Counted from the first letter of the stretch, positions 1 to 10,972 are shown. The stretch: 64,000 nucleotides of DNA from Bursaphelenchus xylophilus (GCA_904066235.2 CAJFCV020000005.1:1054001-1118000); one strand, 5' to 3'. A program made the numbers and translations. Notes: generated by a model from the letters alone, not told the origin.

Positions 1-1
1 T

Positions 2-262
2 CCAGCCTCTGCCCGCCTCGGAATGGGCGACTTTGTCTTCTACAGCCTTCTCGTGGGCCAAGCCGCTTCATCCGGAAGTGTTTTGGCCACAATCGCACCA
101 ATGATCGGAATAATAATTGGCCTCACGATCACGTTGACTCTACTCACCGATGGCGACGAGGCCACTCCAGCTTTGCCGGTCTCGGTCTTTTTCGGGATCA
201 TTCTTCATTTCGGAACCCTCCACTTGGCCGAGCCTATGTTGAATCAAGCTTTTATGATCTGA
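2..262 (+). CDS. psn: Presenilin, C-terminal end (partial)
   Basis: Presenilin is the catalytic aspartyl protease of gamma-secretase, a multi-pass membrane protein that cuts Notch-type receptors and APP-like substrates inside the membrane. The window opens in its last part, open from base 2. The read-through contains LGMGDFVFYS, which carries the GxGD signature with the catalytic aspartate of TM7, followed by two hydrophobic segments and the PALP motif (PALPVSVFFG) that lines the active site in TM9. The protein ends 14 residues after HLAEP, as expected for the family, with a TGA at 260-262. A polyadenylation signal AATAAA lies at 290-295. The internal ATG at 23 is not the start; the gene begins upstream of the window. 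The C. elegans homologues are sel-12 and hop-1, and which one this matches cannot be told from the fragment. Confidence 0.93.
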   Translation, partial: PASARLGMGDFVFYSLLVGQAASSGSVLATIAPMIGIIIGLTITLTLLTDGDEATPALPVSVFFGIILHFGTLHLAEPMLNQAFMI

Positions 263-722
263 ATTTTTGTTGTGGTATACTGTAGGTGTAATAAAAGTGT
301 TATAAAGGGCTTATATTGATTTTTGGGGGAAAAAATTAATGGAAATATTTTTGATTTTTTAAAATTGGTGTATTTTTTTATGGTATTTTTTTTGAAATTA
401 TAAAATAAATGAAAATTTTGAGCTTCCCAAAATATTTTTGATCGATTCAGCCTCTCGTTGCAATGGATTTCTTTTCCCGCTCGTTCATCTATCAAAAGAT
501 TCCAAATTGCCTCCAATTTTTCGCCATATGCCCAGACTCTTGAAGATTTGCACGTCTCCCAAATCATATACTTTTTAACAGTTTAAAAAAATCTTTTTTT
601 TTAAAAAAGAACAATTTTTCATTTCTGACAATTGTGATTTTACACATGCAAATTAGGTCATTTTGTCTGGCCAGTTTTTCGGATCGGAAATTGCAATCAT
701 TCAGTCGAAAGAATTTTTTGCG
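263..722. other. Intergenic: presenilin 3' flank and peptide-gene promoter region
   Basis: AT-rich with poly-T runs. It holds the AATAAA at 290-295. No coding exon is convincing; the reverse-strand open frames here lack splice support and family resemblance. Confidence 0.5.
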
Positions 723-1804
723 ATGCGTTTTCTTGTCCTCGTTCTTCTTGTTGCGCTCTCGATCAGCGAAGTTCACGGTGAGTTGATGCTGTGGTTACGT
801 TGATAAAACTTCTGCAGATTGATCCTAGCCAGAGATTGCCACGGCTCCGGAGCCGGCTCCGGCTCTGAGCGGCTCCGGCTCCGAGCCAGGAGTCAGAGCC
901 GGAGCCGGAAATTTTGGGTGCGGCTCCGGCTCCCGAGCCCAAAGTCGGAGCCAGGCTTCTCAGCGTTCAGAAAAGTAAAAATTTTGTGCTCTTGTTAAAC
1001 CAAATTGCTCAAAAAATACTGCGGAGGATGCGTTGCGTACGACTTGTCTGCAAAAACGAGCCGGAGCTGCAAATTTGGCCTCGGCCCCGGCTCTGGGAGC
1101 TAAGAGCCGGAGCCGGAGCCGAAATTTTGACCGTGGCAATCTCTGGTCCTAGCCTTAAAAAAAAGGAAAGGGTTCGACCTGCAGAGGACATTTTATACGA
1201 TTAAAAGTTGGCTAGACTCGCTGCGCTACCAGGAGAAAGTACCCCAAGTGCGACGCTCAGATTTTGATGAAACTTGGCACAAATTGAGAATAATTTTTTA
1301 AAAGATATATGCGAGAATCCTAGCTCGCGTTTTGCAGAAACAACCGAGATTTTTAGATCGAAAGTCGGCCAAAATTTAGGACTTTTTGCCGAATTTCGAC
1401 ACGAAAATTTTCATACCTATTTCTATCGTAAAGAGTAATGTTTCCACAAAAAATGAACTTTTTCCACACGGAACTAACAAAGTTATGGCCAAAAAGCGGT
1501 TTATCGTTCGATATCTCGGCGGCGCTCGCAAAGCGCGAGCTAAAACTTTCAAGAATTGATATTTAGTCTATACCCGACGTGTGTGGAAAATTTAAAGAAA
1601 ATCTGAGCGTCGCACTTGGGCTAGTAATATCTGAGCCCAACTTCTCCTGTTAATATTTATCCCCATTCTTGTTTTACATTCACGTTTTCAGCTCAATTAT
1701 GCTTCAAGGACTCGGATTGCAGCGATTATCCAAGCGACTACAGATGCTGCTATCCTTGGTTCACCTGCTATCCTCGCCATCTCCCTTGCGTCAAATGGAC
1801 TTAG
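723..1804 (+). CDS. Small secreted cysteine-rich peptide, six-cysteine member (peptide gene 1)
   Basis: Two exons, 723-777 and 1692-1804, joined in phase 1 (55 + 113 nt = 55 residues plus stop). Exon 1 encodes a hydrophobic signal peptide starting MRFLVLVLLVALS and ending in VHG at the splice. Exon 2 encodes a mature peptide with spacing C-x5-C-x8-CC-x5-C-x6-C, the C-C-CC-C-C order seen in disulfide-knot peptides. Signal-peptide exon, phase-1 intron and the first C-x5-C match the seven paralogues downstream, so this is the most divergent member of that family. The 914-bp intron holds a hAT-like element (830-1145) and an inverted-repeat element (about 1231-1648). AATAAA at 1877-1882. Function is unknown: defence peptide, excreted effector or signalling peptide are all possible. 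The peptide is too short for normal ORF finding. Confidence 0.72.
830..1145. mobile_element. hAT-like non-autonomous element (316 bp)
   Basis: Terminal inverted repeats CAGAGATTGCCACGG at 830 and its complement ending at 1145, flanked by an 8-bp target duplication (ATCCTAGC at 822-829, GTCCTAGC at 1146-1153, one mismatch). CAG ends and an 8-bp duplication are hAT features. The interior is a run of GGCTCC/GGAGCC palindromes, giving a strongly GC-rich island in an AT-rich intron. No transposase. Confidence 0.8.
1231..1648. mobile_element. Inverted-repeat intronic element N1, copy in peptide gene 1
   Basis: The ends are inverted repeats of AAGTGCGACGCTCAGATTTT and its complement. The interior shares AACTTGGCACAAATT-type and GTTTCTGCAAAACGCGAG-type stretches with the other copies. 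Related copies sit in intron 1 of the peptide genes at about 2620-3105, 3825-4275, 5938-6360, 11150-11960, 14390-14830 and 16255-16520, and as stand-alone copies at 49424-49860 and, decayed, at 41470-42570. No coding capacity. Confidence 0.65.
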
Positions 1805-2537
1805 ATAAAGGAACAAACGCCTAGTCCACCGATATTGTAATAATTGTAGTAATGTTTATTTTATTATAAGGTTAACAATAAAAAATGGGATTTTTTAAAA
1901 TTTATTTTCTGATCTTTTTGCTGAGCTTCTGAGCACAAGTAACCCGTCAAGTTCAACTCTCAGATTCTCCTTATTTTTCACACATAGGCCACATATCAAT
2001 TTATGAAAATTTTTGCTCGCGTTCTGCAACCTTGTGATCCATAAAAATTCAAATAAAAATTCTAAAGAAAATGTTAATCGGTGATCAAAAAAAAAAAAAA
2101 TCCTAATTTCTTCCAAGCTTAATACTTTGTTTGCAAGCATTTTTGACGCCGTTGTGCGAAGAGATATAAGTCCGGCCTCCTAGCCATGTGTAACTCTCTT
2201 GCGATGGAATTTAAATTTAAAAAAATTAGTCGTTTCCCGGTCTCGTCAGTCGTAAAAATTTAAATTAAAGTTGTAAAAAATGTGATCAAAAAAAAGCAAT
2301 TGGGACCAGTATTTTGTTCAGTTTTTGAATCTTGACATCCATAAAAACCAAATTGAATTTTAAACAAGTTTCCATTAGTAATCAAAAAAAAAAAAGTATT
2401 ATGCCTAATTTATGCCGTTGATATTGAAAAATTTTCATTTATTGTGCAAAAAGGCATAAAATTTATGTCATTCAGATGTTTGATATGGGCCTATATATAT
2501 AATAAATTTCTCATTTACAAATGCACTGTCTCCAAAA
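1805..2537. other. Intergenic, AT-rich, duplicated upstream region
   Basis: Poly-A/T runs. It contains blocks such as AAATTTAAATTAAAGTTGTA that recur before peptide gene 4 (about 5690-5790), so it belongs to the duplicated upstream region of this peptide family. No gene seen. Confidence 0.5.
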
Positions 2538-3292
2538 ATGACGAACATGTGTTTCTTCTTGCTGTTTGTTGCATTAATTGTTTTGATTAGTGCAGTTGAA
2601 GGTGAGTCATTCAAAATGGGAAGTACCACAAGTGCGACGCTCGGATTTTCGTTTAATTTTGCATACATGTAGAGTGTAGACTACATGTCAATTACTGAAA
2701 GTTTTGGCTTGCGCGTTGCAGAGGCTGGTGAGATATTGAACAGTGTTTGCGGAGAGAGAGTACACTAAACGTAGAGAGCGGTAAGAGAAAAAAAACACTT
2801 TTTTTTGGCAATATCTTGGCCAGTTTCGCAAGAAAAAAATTGTTTTTTTTTTTGGAAAATTACCCTATACGCTAGAAATCAGCATAAAACTTCCGGTGAA
2901 TGGATTCGCAATTTGCCAAAAAAAGACGCGAAAAAACGTTTTGTCGGGGAAGTAATGGGGAATTTTTGGGGCGAGGGAGTACGTTTTTGCGTATCTTTCT
3001 TCTCTCTTTCTCTGCGAAATAGACGAAATGTAGAAAACCAAGGGTCTATTCCGGTCACCGGACTCCTCAGTTTGACGTGCGTCGCACTTACAGTATTTCT
3101 CCTGTCAGTAAAAGCGTTTTTATTTTTTTATTTTCACTTTCAGCTGGATGGTGCTTAACTAATTAAAATTGCGAAGACGACGAAATATGTATTCTCTTCG
3201 TAAGTGTCAAAAAATAGGTGGCGGAGAGATGACAAAAAAATTTTCAGAACTGTGTAACGATACCAATGACTCAATTTGACGAATCAATTTGA
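2538..3292 (+). pseudogene. Cysteine-rich secreted peptide, copy 2, interrupted by a nonsense codon
   Basis: Exons 2538-2601, 3144-3199 and 3248-3292 (64 + 56 + 45 nt, in register). Exon 1 gives a signal peptide (start MTNMCFFLLFVAL, end SAVEG). Exon 2 opens AGWCLTN and then meets TAA at 3164-3166. Beyond it the frame continues unchanged with the family's C-x5-C core, and exon 3 carries the last cysteine. A single base change therefore truncates the mature peptide to seven residues with one cysteine. Splice sites remain intact (GTGAGT donor, TTTCAG acceptors), so loss looks recent. Intron 1 holds element N1. A hairpin array (3340-3690) follows. Confidence 0.75.
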
Positions 3293-3339
3293 AAAAAATT
3301 GCCGGACCCTTTGGAACACACACATTTCCGATCTGTATT

Positions 3340-3690
3340 TGATGTGTTTACGCATACATAAACATCAGCTTTTATTTTGTTTTTTTTCATTGAGCAAGGT
3401 GACATTTTATACGAAAAAATAATTTTTCGTATAAAATGTCACCTGATGATTTTTTAAAATCTCTCTTTGATGTGTTTCCGCATACATAAACATCAGCTTT
3501 TATTTTGTTTTTTTTCACTGAGCAAGGTGACATTTTATACGAAAAAAATAATTTGTCGTATAAAATGTCACCTGATGATTTTTTAAAATCTCTCTTTGAT
3601 GTGGTTCCGCATACATAAACATCGGCTTTTATTTTGCTTTATTTTCATTGAGCAAGGTGACATTTTATACGAAAAAATAATTCCGCCGAT
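3340..3690. repeat. Hairpin array A, three units
   Basis: Units near 3398, 3526 and 3655, about 128 bp apart, each with left arm GGTGACATTTTATACGA and right arm TCGTATAAAATGTCACC around an AT-rich loop. The third has lost its right arm, where the leader of peptide gene 3 begins. Spacers share GTTTACGCATACATAAACA. Confidence 0.9.
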
Positions 3691-3752
3691 TTCTCCATTG
3701 TGATGATTTTAAATCAGTCGTTTTCAAAAGCATGTTCTCTCAACTGTCGAAT

Positions 3753-4441
3753 ATGCGTCTCTTGTTGCTGTTTGTTGCATTGCTCGTCATGATTAGTGCG
3801 GTTGAAGGTAAGTCGTTCAAAATGGGAAGTACGTCCCGTGCGACACTCGGATTTTCTTTTTATTTCGCGCACAGTTAGGGTATAGGCCAGACATCAATTG
3901 CTGTAAATTTTAGCCCGCGCTTTGCAGACGCCGTCGAGATATTGAACAATCTTTGCCGTCGAGAGAGTACACTAAACGTGGAGAGCGGTCAGAGGAAAAA
4001 AAACACTTTTTGGCAATATCTTGGCCAACTTCGCATGAAAAAAATTGATTTTTTGTGAAAACACTACCCTATACGGTAGAAATCAGCATAAAACTTTTGG
4101 TGCCAAAATTCGCGAAATGGTTTGACATTTTTTTATAGCTTTCGACTAAAAAGGTCTCGGTTGTTTCTGCAAAGTGCGAGTTAGAAGCCTTGCATATGTC
4201 TTCGAAAAGATTATTCTGAAGCTGTGCCAAGTTTTATCAAATTCTGAGCGTCGCACTCAAGTTCTTCCCCTGTCAGAAAAAGCGTTTTTAATATTATACT
4301 TTTATTTTCACTTTCAGCTGGAGGTTGGTGCTTGACTAATGAAGATTGCCCAAGTTACGAATTTTGTTTTATCGTAAGTGTTAAACAACAGGTGCCGGAG
4401 AGATGACAAAAAAATTTCAGCACTGTATACCGCTCCCATAG
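3753..4441 (+). CDS. Small secreted cysteine-rich peptide (peptide gene 3)
   Basis: Exons 3753-3807, 4318-4373 and 4421-4441 (132 nt, 43 residues plus stop). Start chosen at MRLLLLFVALLVM, a compact signal peptide ending SAVEG; an in-frame ATG at 3732 would only add seven polar residues. The mature part has C-x5-C-x5-C-x3-C, beginning AGGWCLTNEDC; the last cysteine lies in exon 3 after a 47-bp intron. Intron 1 (510 bp) is nearly all N1 element. The 60 bp before the start match those of peptide gene 5 almost exactly, so promoters were duplicated with the genes. Four cysteines allow two disulfides. Function unknown. Confidence 0.78.
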
Positions 4442-4529
4442 ACCAATGGAGCACACACATTTCCAATCTATCGTTGATCTGGTTACGAATACATAAACAG
4501 CAGTTTTCATTTATTTATTTTTTTATTGA

Positions 4530-5310
4530 GCAAAGGAATGGTGACATTTTATACGAAAAAATAATTCATCGTATAAAATGTCGCCTGAAGAAACCACCCA
4601 TTCTGGATATTTTAAACACATTTTTTTGTTTTTACGAATACATAAACATCAGTTTTTATTTATTTGTTTTTTATGGAGCCATTTTATACGAAAAAATATT
4701 ATACTTCATCGTATAAAATGTAAGCTTTTCGAACTGCGTCGCCGCGGATTTGCTCAAACATTTTCACAGTGCAAACGCGGCTTTTCTCAGATTTGCACGG
4801 TGCAAAAATAATGCACTGTGCAAAAGCGAAAAAATGTCCATGCACTTTGTGAAAATGCTAATATTTCGGCCTCAAAGTTTGTCTGGTTCACACATTTCCA
4901 ATCTATCGTTGATGGGCTTACATATACATTAACAGCAGTTTTTAATTATTTATTTTTTATTGAGCAAAGGGATGGTGACATTTTATACGAAAAATAATTC
5001 ATCGTATAAAATGTCACCTGATGAAACCACCCATTCTGGATATTTTAAATCTATATTTGATGTGTTTACGCATAAACAGCAGTTTTTATTTGTTTATTTT
5101 TTTTATTGAGCAAAGGGATGGTGACATTTTATACGAAAAAATATTCCTCGTATAAAATGTCACCTGATGAAACCTCCTTTTTAGATATTTTAAACACATT
5201 TTTTTGCCTTTACGAACACATAAACAACAGTTTTTATTTATTTATTTTTTCATTGAGCAAAGCGATGGTGACATTTTATACGAAAAAATAATTCATCGTA
5301 TAAAATGTAA
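4530..5310. repeat. Hairpin array B, two blocks (2 + 3 units)
   Basis: Palindromes near 4540, 4678, 4975, 5122 and 5267 with the same 16-17 bp arms. Between the two blocks (4740-4870) lies a short segment with GCAC-N-GTGC sites. Short open frames repeating DETTFLDILN across the units are artefacts of the repeat. Confidence 0.88.
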
Positions 5311-5640
5311 GCTTTTTCAAACTGCGTTGCACGGTGCAAACGCCCAAAAAATGTCCATGCACTATGTGAAACCGTTAATACGGTTCCAAAAAGTGCGTAG
5401 ACTTTTTGTCGTTGGGCGCACTGTGCCAAGACTCCCTTTTTGCGGCGTGCATTTGACCTTTTGCACGGTGCAAGAGTAACATCGCTACGACGCAAATTTT
5501 TCTCAAATCGTCGCGAATTTTGGGCGTGCGACAAGAAATTACACAGTGCAAAATGTTTCGAAAAAGAGCGTTCGTGTAACATGCAATGTGCGGTGCGAAA
5601 GAAGGCCAAAAAAGTCTACGCACTTTTTGAAAAATCGTAG
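5310..5640. repeat. GCAC-N-GTGC-bearing dispersed segment, copy 1
   Basis: A block with GTGCGTAGACTTTTTGTCG, several GCAC-N-GTGC sites (about 5330, 5463, 5541) and GC-rich CGACGC-type words. Related blocks occur at 4740-4870, 7000-7270, 8400-8700 and 41060-41370. Open frames on both strands lack support. Confidence 0.65.
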
Positions 5641-5860
5641 TATTAATATAATAATATAGAATTCAGCGTGGTAAACAAGACTCCCTTCCCTTGCGATGGA
5701 CTTAAATTCAGAAAAAACAATCGTTCCCAGTCTCGTGACCCATAAAAATTTTAAATTAAAATTGTAAAAAAATGTAAATCAGTGATAAAAAATACAATTG
5801 GCGTCAATGATTTGCCCGTTACGGGCCATAAACATCATTCGCTTTTCATTGTCTCTAAAA

Positions 5861-6511
5861 ATGACGAACATGCGTTTCTTCTTGCTGTTTGTTGTATTTC
5901 TCGTCATGATTAGTGTAGTTGAAGGTACGTCATTCAAAATGGGAAGTACCTCAAGTGCGACGCTCGGATTTTCTTTTTATTTCGCGCACAGTTAGGGTAT
6001 ATACCACATGTTAACTACTGTAAATTTTGGGTCGTGCTTTGCTTTGGCTGCTGAGATATTGAACAATTTTTGCCACCGAGAGAGTACACTAAACGTGGAG
6101 AGCGGTCAGACAGAAAGCACCTTTTGCCCATATCTTTGCCAGTTTTGCGCGGAAAAAATCGATTTTTTGAGAAAATATTACCCTCTACGGCAGAAATAAC
6201 CATGGAACTTTTGGTGCCAAAATTTTCAAAAAAGTCATAAATTTTTTTGCGACTTTTGACCTATAAAATCTCTGTCGTTTCTGCAAATCGCGATATAGGA
6301 GTTTAGATTTTTTCGAAAAAAACTATTGTAAGGTTGTAATAAGTGTCATTAAAATCTACGCGTTTTTATTATTTTATTTCCACTTTCAGCTAATTGTCCA
6401 TTTTGCTTCATGAATTCCGATTGTAAGAAAGACCAAATGTGTTTGTTCTTTGTAAGTGCTAAAAACAGGTGACAAAACAAATTTCAGGTGTGTATGCCGA
6501 AACCAGGATGA
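5861..6511 (+). CDS. Small secreted cysteine-rich peptide, five-cysteine variant (peptide gene 4)
   Basis: Exons 5861-5924, 6390-6451 and 6488-6511 (150 nt, 49 residues plus stop). The signal peptide starts MTNMRFFLLFVVFLVM and ends SVVEG. The mature peptide has C-x2-C-x5-C-x5-C-x4-C: an extra cysteine precedes the family core, leaving one potentially unpaired. Donor 1 is GTACGT rather than GTAAGT. Intron 1 carries N1, intron 2 is 36 bp. Shares its MTNM leader with the broken copy 2, whereas genes 3 and 5-8 begin MRLLLL, so two subfamilies alternate along the cluster. Confidence 0.75.
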
Positions 6512-6569
6512 TTGAATTTGAAAAAATTGGCAGACTTATTGGAACACACACCTTTTTGGATATTTTCAA

Positions 6570-6965
6570 TCTATGATGTGTTTACGCATACATAAACAGC
6601 AGTTTTTCTATTTATTTTAATTTTTTTGAGTGTGGTGACATTTTATACGAAAAAATAATTTATCGTATAAAATGTCATCTGATGAAATTACCTTCCTGGA
6701 TATTTTAAATTCATCTTTGATGTGTTTTTACATAGACATCAGCTTTTATATTTATTCGGTTTTTCCATTGAGTGAGGTAACATTTTATACGAAAAAAATA
6801 TGTCATCGTATAAAATGTCACCTAATGAAACCACTTTTCTGGATATTTTCAATCTACTTTTGATGTATTTAAGCATACATAAACGTCAGCTTTTAATGAT
6901 TTTTTTCATTGAGCGAGGTGACATTTTATACGAAAAAATAATTTATCGTATAAAATGTCACCTGA
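6570..6965. repeat. Hairpin array C, three units
   Basis: Palindromes near 6633, 6776 and 6917, spacing about 142 bp, same arms as array A; loops differ by a few bases. Confidence 0.9.
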
Positions 6966-6999
6966 CAAACATATTTAAAGAGACTCGAAACGACAGAAA

Positions 7000-7270
7000 C
7001 TAGTCTGAAATTTGCTTCTGACACTGTTTTTGCCCGTAATTAGGGTTTTTATAAAGTGCGAAGACATTTTGTCGCGGTCCGCATCGTGCACAAAAGATCC
7101 CCGTTTTGCATCGAGCATTCCACTTTTTTTTTTGTTATGTTTTTGTTTTTTCGCACAGTGCCTTTCGCCGATTTCAGCGTGCGGAAAATTTGCGACAAAA
7201 AGTCTACGCACTTTCAGGAACGATTAGTAGTAAGCACTGTAAGCGAAAAAACGTCCATGCATTTTTAAAT
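7000..7270. repeat. GCAC-N-GTGC-bearing dispersed segment, copy 2
   Basis: Starts after AGACTCGAAACGACAG-type sequence and contains AGTGCGAAGACATTTTGTCG and a degraded GCACAGTGC at about 7155. Same family as 5310-5640 and 8400-8700. Confidence 0.6.
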
Positions 7271-7443
7271 TCAAACAATCGGAGGTTTCCCAGTCACACT
7301 AATAAAAATCTGAATCAACTTCGTATTAAGCGAATCAGTCATCAAAAAAAAAAACAATTAGGCCTTATTTATTCCGCCGCTTTCTCCATTGTGATGATTT
7401 TAAATCAGTCGTTTTCAAAAGCATGGGCTCTCAACTGTCGAAT

Positions 7444-7753
7444 ATGCGTCTCTTGTTGCTGTTTGTTGCATTGCTCGTCATGATTAGTGCGGTTGAAGGT
7501 AAGCCATTCAAAGAAGATTATTCTAAAGCTGTGCCAAGTTTTATCAAATTCTGAGCGTCGCACTCAAGTTCTTCCCCTGTCAGTAAAAGCGTTTTTAATA
7601 TTATATTTTTATTTTTACTTTCAGCGTGGTGCTTCTTCCCTTCCGATTGTCAAAAACACGAAAGATGCGTGTTCTTTATGTTTGTAAGTGTTAAAAAACA
7701 GGTGGCGGAGAGATGACAAAAAATAATTTCAGCACTGTATACCGTATGTTTAA
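7444..7753 (+). CDS. Small secreted cysteine-rich peptide, compact copy (peptide gene 5)
   Basis: Exons 7444-7498, 7625-7683 and 7733-7753 (135 nt, 44 residues plus stop). Signal peptide MRLLLLFVALLVM to SAVEG; mature core C-x5-C-x5-C-x6-C. Intron 1 is only 126 bp because most of element N1 has been lost: the donor-side sequence jumps directly to the right end of N1 (CAAATTCTGAGCGTCGCACT). This copy shows that the element is dispensable for the gene structure. Array D follows. Confidence 0.75.
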
Positions 7754-7789
7754 TAATTTGAAAAAAATGGCAGACCTATTGGAACACAC

Positions 7790-8340
7790 ACCTTTTTGGA
7801 TATCTTCGATTTATCTTTGATGTGTTTACGCATAAATAAACAGAAGCTTTTATTTGTTGTTCCACATTGAGCAAGGTGACATTTTATACGAAAAAATAAT
7901 TCATCGTCACCTGACGAAAGCACTTTCCGGAAATTTTCAATTTTACTTTGATGTGTTTAGGTATACATAAACAACAGCTTATATTTAGTTTTTCCATTGC
8001 GCAAGGTGACATTTTATACGAAAAAATAATTCATCGTATAAAATGTCACCTGATGAAACCACCTTTCCGGATATTTTCAATCTATCTTTGATGTGCTTAC
8101 ATATACGTAAACAACAGCTTTTATTTAGTTTTTCCATTGCGCAAGGTGACATTTTATACGAAAAAATGATTCATCGTATAAAATGTCACCTGATGAGGCC
8201 ACCCTTCCGGATATTTTCAATCTATGTTTGATGTGTTTAGGTGTACATAAACAACAGCTTTTATTTAGTTTTTCCATTGCGCAAGGTGACATTTTATACG
8301 AAAAAATTGGAAAAAATATCATCGTATAAAATGTCACCTG
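7790..8340. repeat. Hairpin array D, four units
   Basis: Palindromes near 7875, 8008, 8146 and 8286, spacing 133-140 bp. The first has lost the ATAAAATG part of its right arm. Confidence 0.9.
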
Positions 8341-8399
8341 ACGAAAAATCCTTTAAAAAGACGTTTGAAACGACAGACTCTGGTCTGAAATTTGCATCT

Positions 8400-8700
8400 G
8401 ACATTGTTTTTGCACATTATTAGTATTTTCACGAAGTGCATAGACTTTTTGTCGCGGCCGCATCGTGCACAAAAGATGTCCGTTTTGCGCCGTGGCTCCC
8501 AATTTTTCTGCTTTTGCACGAAAATATCGCGTCGCCGCGGTTTTGCCGAACAATTTGCACAGTGCAAACGGCTTTTTTGAGGTTGAAAAAACATGCACTG
8601 TGCGTTGGCGACAAGCGTGGGAAATGGTTCAAGATGCACTGTGCGAAAACAAAAAAACGTTCATGCACTTTTAAATTCAAAAAATCGGACGTTTCCCAGT
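8400..8700. repeat. GCAC-N-GTGC-bearing dispersed segment, copy 3
   Basis: Contains GTGCATAGACTTTTTGTCGC and GCAC-N-GTGC sites near 8558, 8594 and 8634. Overlapping open frames on both strands are products of the repeat. Confidence 0.62.
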
Positions 8701-9023
8701 CGGAGTAACAAAAATATCAATTAAAATTCGTAATAATTGAATCAGTGAACAAAAACGAAGAAACAATTCACGGCAACCCGAAGTGTTTCCTGGCTCCTTT
8801 CGGCACTGCGCCCATTTTGTATCGGTTAAAATCAAAGGAAATGTCACAAAAGAATTTTTCGTGGGATTTTCCGACCGAAAAATGTTTTTCTCTGAATTAT
8901 TTTATTTCTTTTGTCAATTTTGACACTTCGTTTGGACGAAACTAAAAAGTGGGCGGGAAACATTTTTCCTCTATTTCGGGTTGCCGTGCAATTGGCCTTA
9001 TTCCGCTGATTTGTCCATAGCAG

Positions 9024-9235
9024 AGGGCCAAATATGATGCAACCACAGTCTTCGACGATAATGACAAGATTTGGAAACTGTTCAAGTGCTTGAGGCCATT
9101 TTCGAATGCCTTTAAATGCGAGCCGGGTACCAAATACTACCAAGTGGAGGAATGTCGAGTTCTCAAACATATTCCCGAATTACAATTTGAGTTACTATGG
9201 GCACGATGCGGTCAGGAGATTCTTTTTGAAGTAAT
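9024..9235 (+). pseudogene. M13-like last-exon fragment, diverged copy
   Basis: Matches the last exon of the M13-like gene from the RAKYDATT region to the stop (KCEPGTKYYQVEECRVL is readable) but lacks the exon's first half. It has lost bases after RVL, so the frame shifts, and it has an altered end. The 3' flank (AATAAAACTGATTTTACGCT) also matches. It is the most diverged of the copies of this gene end in the window. Confidence 0.8.
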
Positions 9236-9404
9236 AAAACTGATTTTACGCTTTGCTTTTTAATGAAAAAATTAAACTGAAATTCGCACTGTGCAAAAAC
9301 TAAAACCAATTTTTTGCACAGTGCAATGAAAATCTTGGCCAAAAATGGTGACGATTCGATTAATTCTTCAGTTTTCGTCGTCTCAAATTTCTTCTTACAA
9401 ATTT

Positions 9405-9800
9405 TTCATCAGGTGACATTTTATACGATGAATTACTTTTTCGTATAAAATGTCACCTTGCTCAATGAGAAAAGAAATAAATAAAAGCTACTGTTTATGT
9501 GTGCGTGACACAACAAGGATGGATTTAAAAAAATATCAGGTGACATTTTATACGACGACTTATTTTTTCGTATAAAATGTCACCTTGCTGAATGAAAAAA
9601 TAGATAAATAAAAGCTACTGTCTATGTATGCGTAAACACAACAAGGATGGATTTAAAAAAATATCAGGTGACATTTTATACGATGAACTATTTTTTCGTA
9701 TAAAATGTCACCTTGCTCAATGTGAAACAACAGATAAATGCTACTGTTTATTTACGCGTAAACACATCAAAGATAAGTCGAAGATATCCAAAAAGGTGCG
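9405..9800. repeat. Hairpin array E, three units
   Basis: Palindromes near 9412, 9538 and 9665 in the orientation opposite to arrays A-D, spacing about 127 bp. Confidence 0.88.
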
Positions 9801-9810
9801 TGTTCCAACT

Positions 9811-10030
9811 TAACGACGAGAGGTCGACTGTCCACCAAGCCGGAGAATCCAACGAATGAATGAATGCCAACCGAAAGGAGCAAAGTCGAGCATGGACCAA
9901 TTTGGCAACCCCAATTTCTCATACATTTAGTGCAAAATCTGCATAAAAATTGAATTTTTGCTCATTTGGGGGTCATTTTGGAAAAAGTTCCTCACTAGTT
10001 GACATGCGGTATATACCCTAACTGCGTGCG
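9811..10030 (-). repeat. Inverted copy of a peptide-gene leader and intron edge
   Basis: 9811-9895 is the reverse complement of the 5' leader of peptide genes 6 and 8 (GGAGAATCCAACGAATGAAT). 10005-10030 is the reverse complement of the intron sequence just after the TIR element in gene 6. A rearranged, partial inverted duplication of 10980-11700 without the signal-peptide exon. Confidence 0.75.
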
Positions 10031-10427
10031 GAAAAAGTTCCTTATTTTGGCCACAACAAAGGTACTCCGCGAACTGCGCCCAAGCTTGGGCACTAAAGTT
10101 AGGAAAAAACGCTTCGACCTAGCTGGAACTGAATTACTATAATAGCTCTATAGTTTTAAGGGTACCTAAAGGGCTGTGACGGCTCATTTAGTTCCATACG
10201 GAGGCAATAAGTTTAGTTCCGGACATGTTTCATCGTATAAAGTGTAAAATCACAGGCTGCAGCCGTTTTTGAAGGGTAAGATGGTACGTAAAAAAGAAGG
10301 TACCTCACTAACCAAATCCACTGCCCGGGCATTGACAACGATGAATTGAGCGTGCACGCTAAATTTGGGCTAATTCCGACCAGTTTCCGCAAAGTTATAG
10401 GTTGTGGCCAAAATAAGGAACTTTTAC
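10031..10427. mobile_element. 397-bp terminal-inverted-repeat element, copy A
   Basis: Ends AAAGTTCCTTATTTTGGCC and complement, inverted repeats of about 27 bp ending GGCCACAAC. Same length and sequence, in opposite orientation, as copy B at 11276-11672. No transposase. Target duplication not resolved. Confidence 0.8.
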
Positions 10428-10972
10428 CGTCATTTTCATTCTGGGGTGAGGTTGGTGACCGCTGACTCAGAGCTCTGAAGTTTTTTCGCCCTTCAGAAAA
10501 AGTTGTAAACACAAGTAAAAAAAAACAAAAGTTAAGCATACCTGAGGTCACGAACAACATCTCCTGGGGGTTCTCTGACATTTTCAATAAATGAAGTACA
10601 ATATTCGACGAAAGAGGGGGTACCACAATTTTTTAGTAGGTTTTCTGCTCGGGTTTAGATTACATTTTTGTGATTAATAGGATACAGGCATATTAGAGAC
10701 ATTTTATTTACAAACTCAACGCGTTTTTTAAGACGAACTATGATACATAAATGAAGTTTATATAAGCTTGAATTGTAAAGAAAGGTAATCTGAATGAAAG
10801 CGATTGTGTTAAATATCAAGCACCTTGTATTTTTCACATTTATTACGGTTATTGTGCCATTTAGGAATTGTTTCATAACTTCGTAATAAAAAAAATGAAA
10901 ATTTCCCATAGATGAGCGAAACTTCTATTTTCACGCAAATTTGGACTAATTTGCTACGCTACGCTATGCTAC
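10428..10972. other. Unique AT-rich stretch
   Basis: No gene or clear repeat seen. Reverse-strand open frames here lack splice or family support; those ending in copy A overlap the mobile element. Confidence 0.4.

Noticed and set aside
5106..8231. Open frames repeating DETTFLDIFN
   Set aside because: Translation of hairpin-array units; the repeats do not form a gene with a start, splice sites or conserved protein.
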